From Aedoeadaptatus ivorii (lineage in GTDB: Bacteria; Bacillota; Clostridia; Tissierellales; Peptoniphilaceae), in the NCBI RefSeq assembly GCF_030815095.1, contig NZ_JAUSWF010000001.1, positions 62,001-126,000 on the forward strand: a stretch of DNA of 64,000 bases. Direction: 5' to 3'. Every line of letters starts with the position of its first letter. Position 1 is the stretch's first letter. Below are positions 48,995 to 56,380 of the stretch, piece by piece. The translations under genes and the position numbers were made by a program. Under the pieces are notes generated by a model, which saw only the letters and a list, made by a program, of their open reading frames with translations, was not told where the DNA came from and ran no database searches.

Positions 48995-50159
48995 CGCCTT
49001 TTTATTTGTCGATGCGGAAGAGCCGAAACTGATGGGCCGAATCGAATCCGGCGTCTTAAAGGAGATCCACCTCTTCGGCAGGTCGTCGATGGTGGGAAAT
49101 ATATACCGCGGCTATGTAAAAAATGTCCTGCCCGCCATGGACTGCGCCTTCGTCGACTTCGGCGAGGGCGAAGCGGGCTACCTCCCCATGAAATATGTCT
49201 ATCCGCTTCCGTATCGAAAGTCGATCAAAGGCGGCGATACGGTGATCGTCGAGGTCAAAAAGATGCCTTTGGGGGACAAGCGCGCGGTTCTTTCTACCGA
49301 TTACAGCCTGCGCGGGGAGTATCTGGTCCTCTTGCCCGCCAATCGCGGGGTGCGAATCTCGAAAAAAATCGAAGACGACGCCGCCCGCACGCGCCTCAAG
49401 CTCTGGGCAGAAGGGCTGCCCGACCGTCCGGGTTTTATCGTCCGCACCGAGGCGATGGCGTGCGATGCCGATGTGTTGGAGCGGGAATACCTGCGGCTGG
49501 CGGAGATCGCAGAGGCGATCGAAAAAGAAAGAAATTTTTTGCCCCCGACCAAGCGTCTCCGATCGGACAATCTGCAGGCGAGTCTGTTTGTCCGCCACCC
49601 GGAGCTTCCGATCGTAATCAATGATCACGCCGTCGAAAAATACATTTCCGATTCCTATCGGACCGTCTACGATCCTTCCTTCAGTTTGCGGGGACTGGCC
49701 CAATATCGAAAGCAATTCGACGAACTCTTTTTTGGCGTCGTCCCCCTTCCTTCGGGCGGCAATATCGTCATCGACGAAACCGAAGCCTGCGTTTGTATCG
49801 ACGTCAACAGCGCATCGGTCAAGAAGCAGGGGAGTTTTCAGGCGATGCGAAGGTCCGTCAATGCCGAGGCGATGGAGGCGTGTATTGCACAGATTCTGCT
49901 GCGCAATATCAGCGGCATGATCGTCATCGACTTTTTGCACGGTATGGACGAGGAGGAAAAGGCGGAGATCGCCGAAAGATTTCGTCGCGGGCTCGCGGAC
50001 GATCCCATGAATTCTACGGTCTACGGCTTTACCGCCATGGGCCTGTTTGAGCTTTCTCGCCAGCGACGGGAAGCCTCATTTCCCGCCGCCTACTGGGCGC
50101 GAAAAACCCAGAACCGCGAGCGCATAAAAAAAGAGATTTCTCGAGAGAAAAAATTGTAA
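48969..50159 (+). CDS. rng: Ribonuclease E/G family protein (RNase G-like), short C-terminus
   Basis: An endoribonuclease of the RNase E/G family, 396 residues. The S1 RNA-binding domain is at about 35-110 (GNIYRGYVKNVLPAMDCAFVDFG). The catalytic region follows with CIDVNSASV (about 277) and IVIDFLHGMDEEE (about 318), the two metal-binding aspartates of the family. The zinc-link motif CPxCxG that normally follows is missing, because the protein ends RERIKKEISREKKL soon after the catalytic region. Loss of the link could alter its oligomeric state. The GTG start at 48969 is 16 bp from AGGAGG; start uncertain. Confidence 0.88.
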   Translation: MTAMKYKSDAFLFVDAEEPKLMGRIESGVLKEIHLFGRSSMVGNIYRGYVKNVLPAMDCAFVDFGEGEAGYLPMKYVYPLPYRKSIKGGDTVIVEVKKMPLGDKRAVLSTDYSLRGEYLVLLPANRGVRISKKIEDDAARTRLKLWAEGLPDRPGFIVRTEAMACDADVLEREYLRLAEIAEAIEKERNFLPPTKRLRSDNLQASLFVRHPELPIVINDHAVEKYISDSYRTVYDPSFSLRGLAQYRKQFDELFFGVVPLPSGGNIVIDETEACVCIDVNSASVKKQGSFQAMRRSVNAEAMEACIAQILLRNISGMIVIDFLHGMDEEEKAEIAERFRRGLADDPMNSTVYGFTAMGLFELSRQRREASFPAAYWARKTQNRERIKKEISREKKL

Positions 50160-50182
50160 TTTCTAAAAAATTGTGGTATCAT
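50154..50182 (+). promoter_or_regulatory. Promoter of the L21-Prp-L27 operon
   Basis: -35 TTGTAA, 17-bp spacer, -10 TATCAT. The -35 overlaps the stop codon of the RNase gene. Confidence 0.65.
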
Positions 50183-50187
50183 ACTTT

Positions 50188-50260
50188 GATGTAACCGCAC
50201 CTAAACAGGTCAGAAGCGAATCACCTGTTGGGGCGAGTCTTATTATGAGGAGGTGCTACA
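50188..50260 (+). promoter_or_regulatory. Ribosomal protein L21 leader
   Basis: The untranslated leader of rplU contains CCGCACCTAAACAGGTC followed by ATCACCTGTTGGGGCG, which pair as in the L21 leader family of Firmicutes. Such leaders are thought to let L21 (or a partner) regulate its own operon. The GAGGAGGTG ribosome site lies at the end. Recognised by motif only. Confidence 0.75.
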
Positions 50261-50569
50261 ATGTACGCAGTTATCGAAACCGGCGGAAAGCAATACACCG
50301 TTCACGAAGGCGACTTGGTGAAAGTGGAAAAGCTCGACGCGAACGAAGGGGATTCCGTATCCTTTGACAAAGTTCTCCTGGTACAGGAAGAAGGCGGTCT
50401 GAAGGTCGGCAAACCCTATGTAGAAGGTGCAAAAGTCGAAGCAAAGGTCCTGAAACAGGCCAAAGACAAAAAGGTCATCGTCTACAAGTTCAAGGCGAAG
50501 AAGAACGAACGTAAGAAAAAAGGCCATCGCCAACCGTATACGCTCGTAGAAATCGGCAAATTGGCATAA
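50261..50569 (+). CDS. rplU: 50S ribosomal protein L21
   Basis: A 102-residue protein of the large subunit that binds 23S rRNA. It starts MYAVIETGGKQYTVHEGD and has the basic loop KKVIVYKFKAKKNERKKKGHR and the end QPYTLVEIGKL, all standard. The first gene of rplU-prp-rpmA. It shares bases with prp as TAATG. Confidence 0.97.
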   Translation: MYAVIETGGKQYTVHEGDLVKVEKLDANEGDSVSFDKVLLVQEEGGLKVGKPYVEGAKVEAKVLKQAKDKKVIVYKFKAKKNERKKKGHRQPYTLVEIGKLA

Positions 50570-50898
50570 TGACGAAGATCGTACTCTACTTTTGCGACGG
50601 AAAGCCCATCGGCTTTTCTGCGCGGGAGCACGCGGGAGACGGGGACGAGATCGGCGAAATCGTCTGTAACGGCATTTCGGCACTGACTTTGACCTGTATC
50701 CTGTCGATCGGAGAGATCGCAAAGATTTCCGAGGACGATATGCACATCGAGCAGTCGGAAGCCTATCTGTTCTTTCGGCTCAAAGACGGCGTGGAATCGG
50801 AAACGGCGGTAACGCTGTTGCGCTCCATGATCGTAGGTATTAACGCCATTGCAGAGAAATACGAAAACTACATGAAAATAGAGACTCAGGAGGTTTAG
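50569..50898 (+). CDS. prp: Ribosomal-processing cysteine protease Prp
   Basis: A 109-residue cysteine protease that removes the N-terminal extension of L27 in Firmicutes. The catalytic His and Cys lie in EHAGDGDEIGEIVCNGISAL (His about 21, Cys about 33), matching the conserved GHA...VC...SAL pattern. It is encoded between L21 and L27, overlapping rplU by one base and ending directly before rpmA. Confidence 0.93.
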   Translation: MTKIVLYFCDGKPIGFSAREHAGDGDEIGEIVCNGISALTLTCILSIGEIAKISEDDMHIEQSEAYLFFRLKDGVESETAVTLLRSMIVGINAIAEKYENYMKIETQEV

Positions 50899-51189
50899 AT
50901 GATTCAGTTTACGCTCGAACTCTTCTCTTCGAAGAAGGGAATGGGTAGTTCTAAAAACGGTCGCGACTCCGAATCCAAGCGTCTCGGCGTGAAGAAGGGC
51001 GATGGACAACACGTACTCGCCGGCAACATTCTCGTACGTCAAAGAGGCACTAAGATTCACCCCGGTATCAATGTGGGGATCGGTAGCGACGACACCTTGT
51101 TCGCTAAAGCCGACGGTCGCGTTTCTTTTGAAACCCGCGGCAAGAACAAGAAAATCGTAAATGTACATCCTATCGAAGAATTAGCATAA
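50899..51189 (+). CDS. rpmA: 50S ribosomal protein L27 (with Prp-cleaved N-terminal extension)
   Basis: A 96-residue protein whose N-terminus reaches the peptidyl-transferase centre. The start MIQFTLELFSSKKGMGSS carries the Firmicute extension ending in ELF; Prp should cut after Phe so that the mature protein begins SSKKG. The body (NGRDSESKRLGVKKGDGQ, then GNILVRQRGTKIHPG) is standard. A terminator follows. Confidence 0.96.
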   Translation: MIQFTLELFSSKKGMGSSKNGRDSESKRLGVKKGDGQHVLAGNILVRQRGTKIHPGINVGIGSDDTLFAKADGRVSFETRGKNKKIVNVHPIEELA

Positions 51190-51220
51190 ACAAGGCCGCA
51201 GAGAAATCTGCGGTTTTCTT
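51190..51220 (+). terminator. Terminator of the L21-Prp-L27 operon
   Basis: CCGCAGA, loop GAAA, TCTGCGG then a T-rich run. Confidence 0.85.
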
Positions 51221-51315
51221 TTTATCTTATATAGTTATTAGACTTCCTTTTCTTCAATTATAAAAGAGTCAAAACCGTGCTGTGATATAATGAAGCAAGG
51301 AAACGGGAGGTGTCT

Positions 51316-52587
51316 ATGTTTGTTGATATTTGCCGCATTTCCGTGAAAGCGGGAAACGGCGGCGACGGCGCCGTCGCATGGCGCAGAGAAAAATACGTAC
51401 CCGCCGGCGGACCGGCCGGGGGAGATGGCGGGCGCGGCGGCAGCGTGGTGTTGGAAGTCGACGAGAGCATCCACACCTTAATGGACTTCCGTTACAAGCG
51501 CGTCTATAAAGCGGAGAACGGCGAAAACGGCCGCAGCAAAAAGCAGTTCGGGGCCGACGCCGACGATATCGTGCTCAAGGTACCTGTGGGTACCGTCGTG
51601 CGCGACGAAAAATCGAACAAGGTCATCGTCGATCTAAAGCGGCCCGGGGAACGCTTTGTCATCGCCCAGGGCGGGCGCGGCGGCAAGGGCAATGCCCGCT
51701 ACACAACCAGTACGCGTCAGGCGCCCACCTTTGCCCAACTGGGCTTTCGCGGCCAGGAGCGGGACATCGTGCTCGAACTCAAGATGATCGCCGATGTAGG
51801 GCTGGTTGGCTTTCCGAATGTGGGAAAATCGACCCTTCTTTCGGTCATCTCGAGTGCTCGGCCCAAGATCGCCAATTACGAATTTACGACCCTATCTCCC
51901 AATTTGGGCGTCGTGTATTTGGGACCGGAGCAGAGCTTTGTCTGCGCGGACATTCCGGGTTTAATCGAAGGCGCATCGGAAGGCGTAGGGCTCGGCTACG
52001 ATTTTCTACGACACGTCGAGCGAACCGGCGTCCTGATCCACGTATTGGATGCGAGCGGCGCGGGTTATCGGGATCCCCTGACAGATTTCGAGACCATCAA
52101 TCGCGAGCTGGCCGACTACAACGCGGCGCTGACCGAAAAGCCGCAGATCGTGTTTTTGAACAAGATGGATCTGCCCGAGGCGCGCGAAAACGAACCCGCG
52201 CTGCGAAAAGCGCTGGAGGAGAAGGGCTACGAAGTCTTCTCCGGTTCCGCCGCCACCACGGCGGATATCCGTCCCATGCTGTATCGGGCATTTGACATTC
52301 TTCAGAATACGAAGATCGAATACGAGACGCTGGACGAAGAACGCTATGTAGAAGAAGAAAAGCGAGAACCCGGCATTTCCGTCCGCAAAGAGGCGGGAAA
52401 ATACATCGTCGACGGGGGCTACATCGAGCGCCTTTTGGGCTCTACTTTTTTCGACGACCGGGAATCTCTGCGCTATTTTCAGGAGAATCTGCGTAAAAAC
52501 GGCGTCATCGATCGGCTCCGGGAATTGGGGATCGAAGAGGGCGAATCGGTCTTTATTGCAGGATATGAATTCGAGTTTTTTGAATAG
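51316..52587 (+). CDS. obgE: GTPase Obg/CgtA
   Basis: A GTPase of 50S subunit assembly and stress control, 423 residues. It has the Gly-rich Obg fold (residues 1-157; VKAGNGGDGAVAWRREKY, GGRGGKGNARY) and the G domain (GFPNVGKSTLLS, then DIPGLIEGASEGVGLG and FLNKMD). The C-terminal OCT domain ends in SVFIAGYEFEF. ATG 51316 follows GGGAGG; GTG 51310 overlaps that site and is less likely. A TATAAT -10-like box lies near 51285. Confidence 0.96.
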   Translation: MFVDICRISVKAGNGGDGAVAWRREKYVPAGGPAGGDGGRGGSVVLEVDESIHTLMDFRYKRVYKAENGENGRSKKQFGADADDIVLKVPVGTVVRDEKSNKVIVDLKRPGERFVIAQGGRGGKGNARYTTSTRQAPTFAQLGFRGQERDIVLELKMIADVGLVGFPNVGKSTLLSVISSARPKIANYEFTTLSPNLGVVYLGPEQSFVCADIPGLIEGASEGVGLGYDFLRHVERTGVLIHVLDASGAGYRDPLTDFETINRELADYNAALTEKPQIVFLNKMDLPEARENEPALRKALEEKGYEVFSGSAATTADIRPMLYRAFDILQNTKIEYETLDEERYVEEEKREPGISVRKEAGKYIVDGGYIERLLGSTFFDDRESLRYFQENLRKNGVIDRLRELGIEEGESVFIAGYEFEFFE

Positions 52588-52595
52588 GGAGGACT

Positions 52596-52886
52596 ATGAT
52601 TACCGCAAAACAGAGGGCGCAGCTGAAACGGCTGAGCCATGGCATGAAGCCCTTGATGCAAATCGGAAAGAACGGCATTACGCCGGGGGTGATCGAGCAG
52701 ATCGACGCGTTATTGGAAGATCACGAGTTGGTGAAGATCACCTTGTTACAGAATACGTCCGTAGAAATGCAAGAAGCGACCGATGCGCTCTTGGAAGAGA
52801 CGGGTGCAGAATTCGTACAGTCGATCGGCTCTAAGCTGACCTTGTACCGGGCATCGAAAGAAGATCCGCAGATCGTCCTGGAGTAG
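52596..52886 (+). CDS. yhbY: YhbY-type RNA-binding protein (CRM domain)
   Basis: A 96-residue single-domain RNA-binding protein linked to 50S assembly. It starts MITAKQRAQLKRLSHGMKPL and carries the GxxG loop of CRM domains within MQIGKNGITPGVIEQID. It ends with the LTLYRASKEDP strand. It lies 8 bp after obg and 3 bp before nadD, the usual order. Confidence 0.93.
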   Translation: MITAKQRAQLKRLSHGMKPLMQIGKNGITPGVIEQIDALLEDHELVKITLLQNTSVEMQEATDALLEETGAEFVQSIGSKLTLYRASKEDPQIVLE

Positions 52887-52889
52887 AAA

Positions 52890-53498
52890 ATGAAGATCGG
52901 CATCATGGGCGGCTCGTTCAATCCCATCCACATGGGACATTTGATGATGAGCGAATACATTCGGGCGGAGCTCGGCCTCTCGAAGGTCCTATTTATCCCC
53001 ACGGGAAACGCGCCCCACAAGCGAGATTATTCCGTGCCCGCTTCGGACCGCTTAAAGATGGCGGAGCTCGCGGTGGCGGACAATTACTATTTTGAAGTAT
53101 CGGATATCGAAGTGACCCGTACCGAGACCACCTATTCCGTGGACACCTTAGAAAGTCTGCGGTCGCTCCATCCGGAGGCGGAGTTTTATTTCTTCTTGGG
53201 TTCGGACATTTTGCAGGACCTTAAGACCTGGAAGCGGTTTGGAGAACTGGCGCAGTTGACGCGCTTTGCGGTGGCGGTGCGACCGGGCTTCGGTCAGGTG
53301 ACGCGGCGGGCGATCGGCCAGGAGATCCGGTACTTAAAGGAGCACTTCAATGCGGGCATCGTACTGATCGACACGCCGCTCTTGGAGATTTCCTCGACCA
53401 ATTTGCGCAATCGGATTCGCCAGGGCAAGTCCGTAAAGTACTTTTTGCCCGACGATGTGATGACCTATATTCGAAAAAAGGGGTTTTATCAATATTGA
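52890..53498 (+). CDS. nadD: Nicotinate-nucleotide adenylyltransferase
   Basis: Joins nicotinate mononucleotide and ATP to make deamido-NAD. The 202-residue protein has the nucleotidyltransferase motif GGSFNPIHMGHL at the N-terminus, FIPTGNAPHK, FFLGSDILQDLKTW and the C-terminal ISSTNLRNRIRQGKSVKYFLPD. It overlaps yqeK by 4 bp (TTGA). Confidence 0.95.
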   Translation: MKIGIMGGSFNPIHMGHLMMSEYIRAELGLSKVLFIPTGNAPHKRDYSVPASDRLKMAELAVADNYYFEVSDIEVTRTETTYSVDTLESLRSLHPEAEFYFFLGSDILQDLKTWKRFGELAQLTRFAVAVRPGFGQVTRRAIGQEIRYLKEHFNAGIVLIDTPLLEISSTNLRNRIRQGKSVKYFLPDDVMTYIRKKGFYQY

Positions 53499-54067
53499 AG
53501 ACACCGAATTTTAAGAAAATTGAATCGGATATCGGAGAAAAACGGTATTTGCATACATTGCGGGTGACGAAAACCGCCGAAAAACTAGCGGAAATCCACG
53601 GCGTGAACGGGGAGAAGGTTCAGATTGCGGCAAGGCTGCACGACGCCTGTAAATATCCCGATGCGGCGGCGATTCGGGATCGCGCACGCGCTTTAAATAT
53701 GAAAGAAGACGACGTGTTCAAAGATTTTCCGCAGATTCTCCATGCCTATGTGGCCGCGACGTGGGCGCAGAAAGAGCTTGGCATTACGGATCCCGAGATT
53801 CTCGACGCCATCCGCTACCATACCACCGGAAGGGCCGATATGCGTCCGTTGGAAGAGATCGTGTTTTTGGCGGATTATCTCGAGCCGATGCGCAATTTTG
53901 AGGGCGTAGAGGCACTTCGCGCACTGGCGAAAAAAGATCTCACCCAAGCCATGGCGGCATCGGTGGCGCAGAACCTAAAGTACCTACTCGAGAAGCGGAT
54001 TCCCGTCCATCTCGACACCGTGCGTTGCTATAATTACTATATCGGACAGATCGGAGGCGGCCGATGA
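53495..54067 (+). CDS. yqeK: YqeK-type HD domain hydrolase (diadenosine tetraphosphatase-like)
   Basis: A 190-residue HD-domain phosphohydrolase. Family members cleave Ap4A symmetrically. HD metal residues are in RYLHTLRVTKTAEKLA, AARLHDACKY (His-Asp near residue 48), ILHAYVAATWA and AIRYHTTGR. The start is TTG at 53495, overlapping the nadD stop; it fits the conserved nadD-yqeK pair. The end overlaps the LCP gene by 4 bp. Confidence 0.92.
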   Translation: MKTPNFKKIESDIGEKRYLHTLRVTKTAEKLAEIHGVNGEKVQIAARLHDACKYPDAAAIRDRARALNMKEDDVFKDFPQILHAYVAATWAQKELGITDPEILDAIRYHTTGRADMRPLEEIVFLADYLEPMRNFEGVEALRALAKKDLTQAMAASVAQNLKYLLEKRIPVHLDTVRCYNYYIGQIGGGR

Positions 54068-54960
54068 AGAGTTTCTTTCGAGGGTTTTTTGCCACCCTTT
54101 TGATCGTCTGCGCCCTGTTTTTCGGGTCGCAGTGGTATATCAACCGCAGCGACAATACCGCGGCGCAGACTTGGGTGGAAGATCTGAAAAACAGCAACGA
54201 AAAATTTCAGGTCCTTCTTATCGGCATCGACAGTCTGGACTCGAAACAGGCGGAGAATACGCGCAGCGACGTGATGATGGTATTGGACGTCGACGGGGCG
54301 AAGCGCACGGCATCCCTCGTATCCGTGCCGAGAGACAGTCGGGTCCCCATCGAAGGGCATGGAAAGACGAAGATCAATCACGCCTATGCCTATGGAAAAC
54401 AGGACCTCGCCCTGCAAACCGTCAATGAAAATCTGGGGCTCAACATCCCCTACTATATCGTCGTCGACTACGCCTTTGTCAAAGACGTGGTCGACATTGT
54501 CGGCGGGATCGACGTCGATGTGCCGATGGATATGGATTATGAGGATCCTTCGGCGGATCCGCCCCTGTATATCCACCTAAAACAGGGTATGCAGACCCTA
54601 AACGGCGACGAGGCGCTTCAATTCGTGCGCTTCAGAAAGGGCTATAAAAACGCCGATCTGGACCGCGTAAAGGCGCAGCAGGCGTTTATTTCCTCGCTGG
54701 TTAACAAGGTAAAATCTCCCGGCGGTCTGCTCCATGCGCCGTCTTTGTTCGTAAGCTATATGGACCATACGACGAGCAATATGCCCCTATCCAAGGTGTC
54801 GCGCATGGGACTTACGTTGATTTCCATCGGCGAAGAGAATCTGACGACCAATACTTTACCGGGTACGCCGAAGACCATCGACGGGATTTCATATTTTATC
54901 GTCGACGAGGCCGGCACCGACCGACTGTTGAAAGATCTGCACATGAAACCCCTGAAATAG
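54064..54960 (+). CDS. LCP (LytR-CpsA-Psr) family cell-wall ligase
   Basis: A 298-residue membrane-anchored enzyme that attaches anionic or other glycopolymers to peptidoglycan. It has one N-terminal membrane segment (about residues 7-25) and an outside LCP domain: VLLIGIDSLDSKQAENTRSD, VSVPRDSRVPI, KINHAYAYGKQ and LQFVRFRKGYKNADLDRVK. The Arg and Asp residues that bind the polyprenyl-phosphate donor are present. It lies between yqeK and rsfS, a common Firmicute arrangement. Confidence 0.93.
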   Translation: MKSFFRGFFATLLIVCALFFGSQWYINRSDNTAAQTWVEDLKNSNEKFQVLLIGIDSLDSKQAENTRSDVMMVLDVDGAKRTASLVSVPRDSRVPIEGHGKTKINHAYAYGKQDLALQTVNENLGLNIPYYIVVDYAFVKDVVDIVGGIDVDVPMDMDYEDPSADPPLYIHLKQGMQTLNGDEALQFVRFRKGYKNADLDRVKAQQAFISSLVNKVKSPGGLLHAPSLFVSYMDHTTSNMPLSKVSRMGLTLISIGEENLTTNTLPGTPKTIDGISYFIVDEAGTDRLLKDLHMKPLK

Positions 54961-54990
54961 GGTATACTGAAATAGAAATAAGGAGGTAGA

Positions 54991-55341
54991 ATGGAAAAAG
55001 TCGAATTGACCGGAAAGTTAAAAATTATCGATCAAAGTGCCGAAGCCAAGGGCGGTGCGGACATACAAGTCCTGGACATCCACCAGATGACTTCCATAGC
55101 CGACTATTTCGTGATCGTGAGCGGAAACTCGACCCCGCAGCTGAATGCCATCGCCGAAGAAATCGAAGACAATATGGCAGAAGCGGGCTATGAGACCTAC
55201 CACCACGAAGGAAACGGCATGTCCCGCTGGATTGTATTGGATTATGGTGATATTATCGTCCATATCTTCCACCGGGAAATGCGCGAGTTCTACAACTTAG
55301 AGAGACTTTGGACTCAGGATTTTAAGGAGGAAACAGAATGA
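54991..55341 (+). CDS. rsfS: Ribosomal silencing factor RsfS
   Basis: A 116-residue protein that binds L14 and blocks subunit joining when nutrients are scarce. Its signatures are DIQVLDIHQMTSIADYFVIVSGNS, then GYETYHHEGNGMSRWIVLDYGDIIVHIFHREMREFY near the C-terminus. GGAGGTAGA precedes the ATG. It overlaps the RidA gene by 4 bp. Confidence 0.95.
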   Translation: MEKVELTGKLKIIDQSAEAKGGADIQVLDIHQMTSIADYFVIVSGNSTPQLNAIAEEIEDNMAEAGYETYHHEGNGMSRWIVLDYGDIIVHIFHREMREFYNLERLWTQDFKEETE

Positions 55342-55712
55342 ACATTACCCAAACGGATAAAGCACCTGCGGCCATCGGCCCCTATTCCCAAGCCGTCGTA
55401 TCCGACAGCGTGGTCTATACGTCCGGCCAGATTCCGGTGGACCCGGCGACCGGCGAGCTGAAGACCGACATCAAGGAAGCGACCCACCAAAGCCTGACCA
55501 ATCTGAAAAACTTATTGGAAGCCTCCGGGTCTTCTTTGGAAAATACCTTGAAGGTCAATATCTTTATTACCGATATGGACCAATTCGGCGCCATCAACGA
55601 AGTCTATGCGGAATACTTCAGCACCCACAAACCGGCGAGAAGCTGTGTGGCCGTAAAGACCCTGCCGAAAAATGCCGTCATCGAAATCGAGGCAATCGCC
55701 CGCACCAAGTAA
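55338..55712 (+). CDS. ridA: RidA family enamine/imine deaminase
   Basis: A 124-residue protein of the YjgF/YER057c/UK114 family that hydrolyses reactive 2-aminoacrylate and related enamines. It forms trimers with active sites between subunits. Signatures are DKAPAAIGPYSQAV, VYTSGQIPVDPATGEL and the C-terminal RSCVAVKTLPKNAVIEIEAIA with the key Arg and Glu. GGAGGAAACAG precedes the ATG. Confidence 0.95.
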   Translation: MNITQTDKAPAAIGPYSQAVVSDSVVYTSGQIPVDPATGELKTDIKEATHQSLTNLKNLLEASGSSLENTLKVNIFITDMDQFGAINEVYAEYFSTHKPARSCVAVKTLPKNAVIEIEAIARTK

Positions 55713-55718
55713 TGGATC

Positions 55719-56324
55719 ATGGATCTTTCGCCCCGGGAAAAAAATATTATCTTCTGCTCCATCGCCCTAATTGTCCTCGTGGTTTCGTATTTCACCTATA
55801 AGGACAAGAAACGACAGGAGCCCGATGCGCCGATGATGCTATATGCCGAAAGCGGCGATTTTTCCGGCGCGCAAAATGTGGAGCGACAAATAGAAGTGCC
55901 GGTGGAGACGGGCACGATTTTCGTCGACATCGGCGGTGCGGTACAGCGTCCCGGACTCTACGAACTCGACGCGGGAAGCCGCGTAAAAGACGGCATCGTC
56001 GCGGCCGGCGGCATCATTGGCGAAGCGGATATGTCGCAGGTCAACCAGGCGAGAAAGCTCTCCGACGAGGAAAAGCTCTACATCCCCCACCGGGGAGAAG
56101 AAGTGCCGCAAGGCGAGGCAGGTGAATCGGAGGGGGCGGGGCCCGTTAGCATTCAAACCGCATCCAAAGAGCAGTTGATGCGCCTTCCCGGCATCGGCGA
56201 GAAGACCGCCGATAAGATCATCGAACATAGAAATGCCCATCCCTTTCAACAAGCGGAAGACTTAAAAGAAGTTCCGGGCATCGGCGAAAAGACCTATGAA
56301 AGTTTAAAACCATATATCAAATAG
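55719..56324 (+). CDS. comEA: ComEA-like DNA-binding protein (SLBB + helix-hairpin-helix)
   Basis: A 201-residue protein with one N-terminal membrane segment (about 9-26), then an SLBB domain (VFVDIGGAVQRPGLYEL, GIVAAGGIIGEADMSQVN). A C-terminal ComEA-type double helix-hairpin-helix (LMRLPGIGEKTADKIIEHR, LKEVPGIGEKTYESLKPYI) binds DNA. ComEA takes up DNA at the surface during transformation. No comEC or comEB gene is adjacent, so competence is not shown. It could equally serve another DNA-binding role. Confidence 0.9.
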   Translation: MDLSPREKNIIFCSIALIVLVVSYFTYKDKKRQEPDAPMMLYAESGDFSGAQNVERQIEVPVETGTIFVDIGGAVQRPGLYELDAGSRVKDGIVAAGGIIGEADMSQVNQARKLSDEEKLYIPHRGEEVPQGEAGESEGAGPVSIQTASKEQLMRLPGIGEKTADKIIEHRNAHPFQQAEDLKEVPGIGEKTYESLKPYIK

Positions 56325-56352
56325 AAAACTGACCTTCCCGGTCAGTTTTTTA
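56325..56352 (+). terminator. Terminator after comEA
   Basis: AAAACTGACC, loop TTCC, GGTCAGTTTTTT, 1 bp after the stop codon. Confidence 0.85.
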
Positions 56353-56380
56353 CTAGGATAGAAAAGGAGCATTGCGGCGA

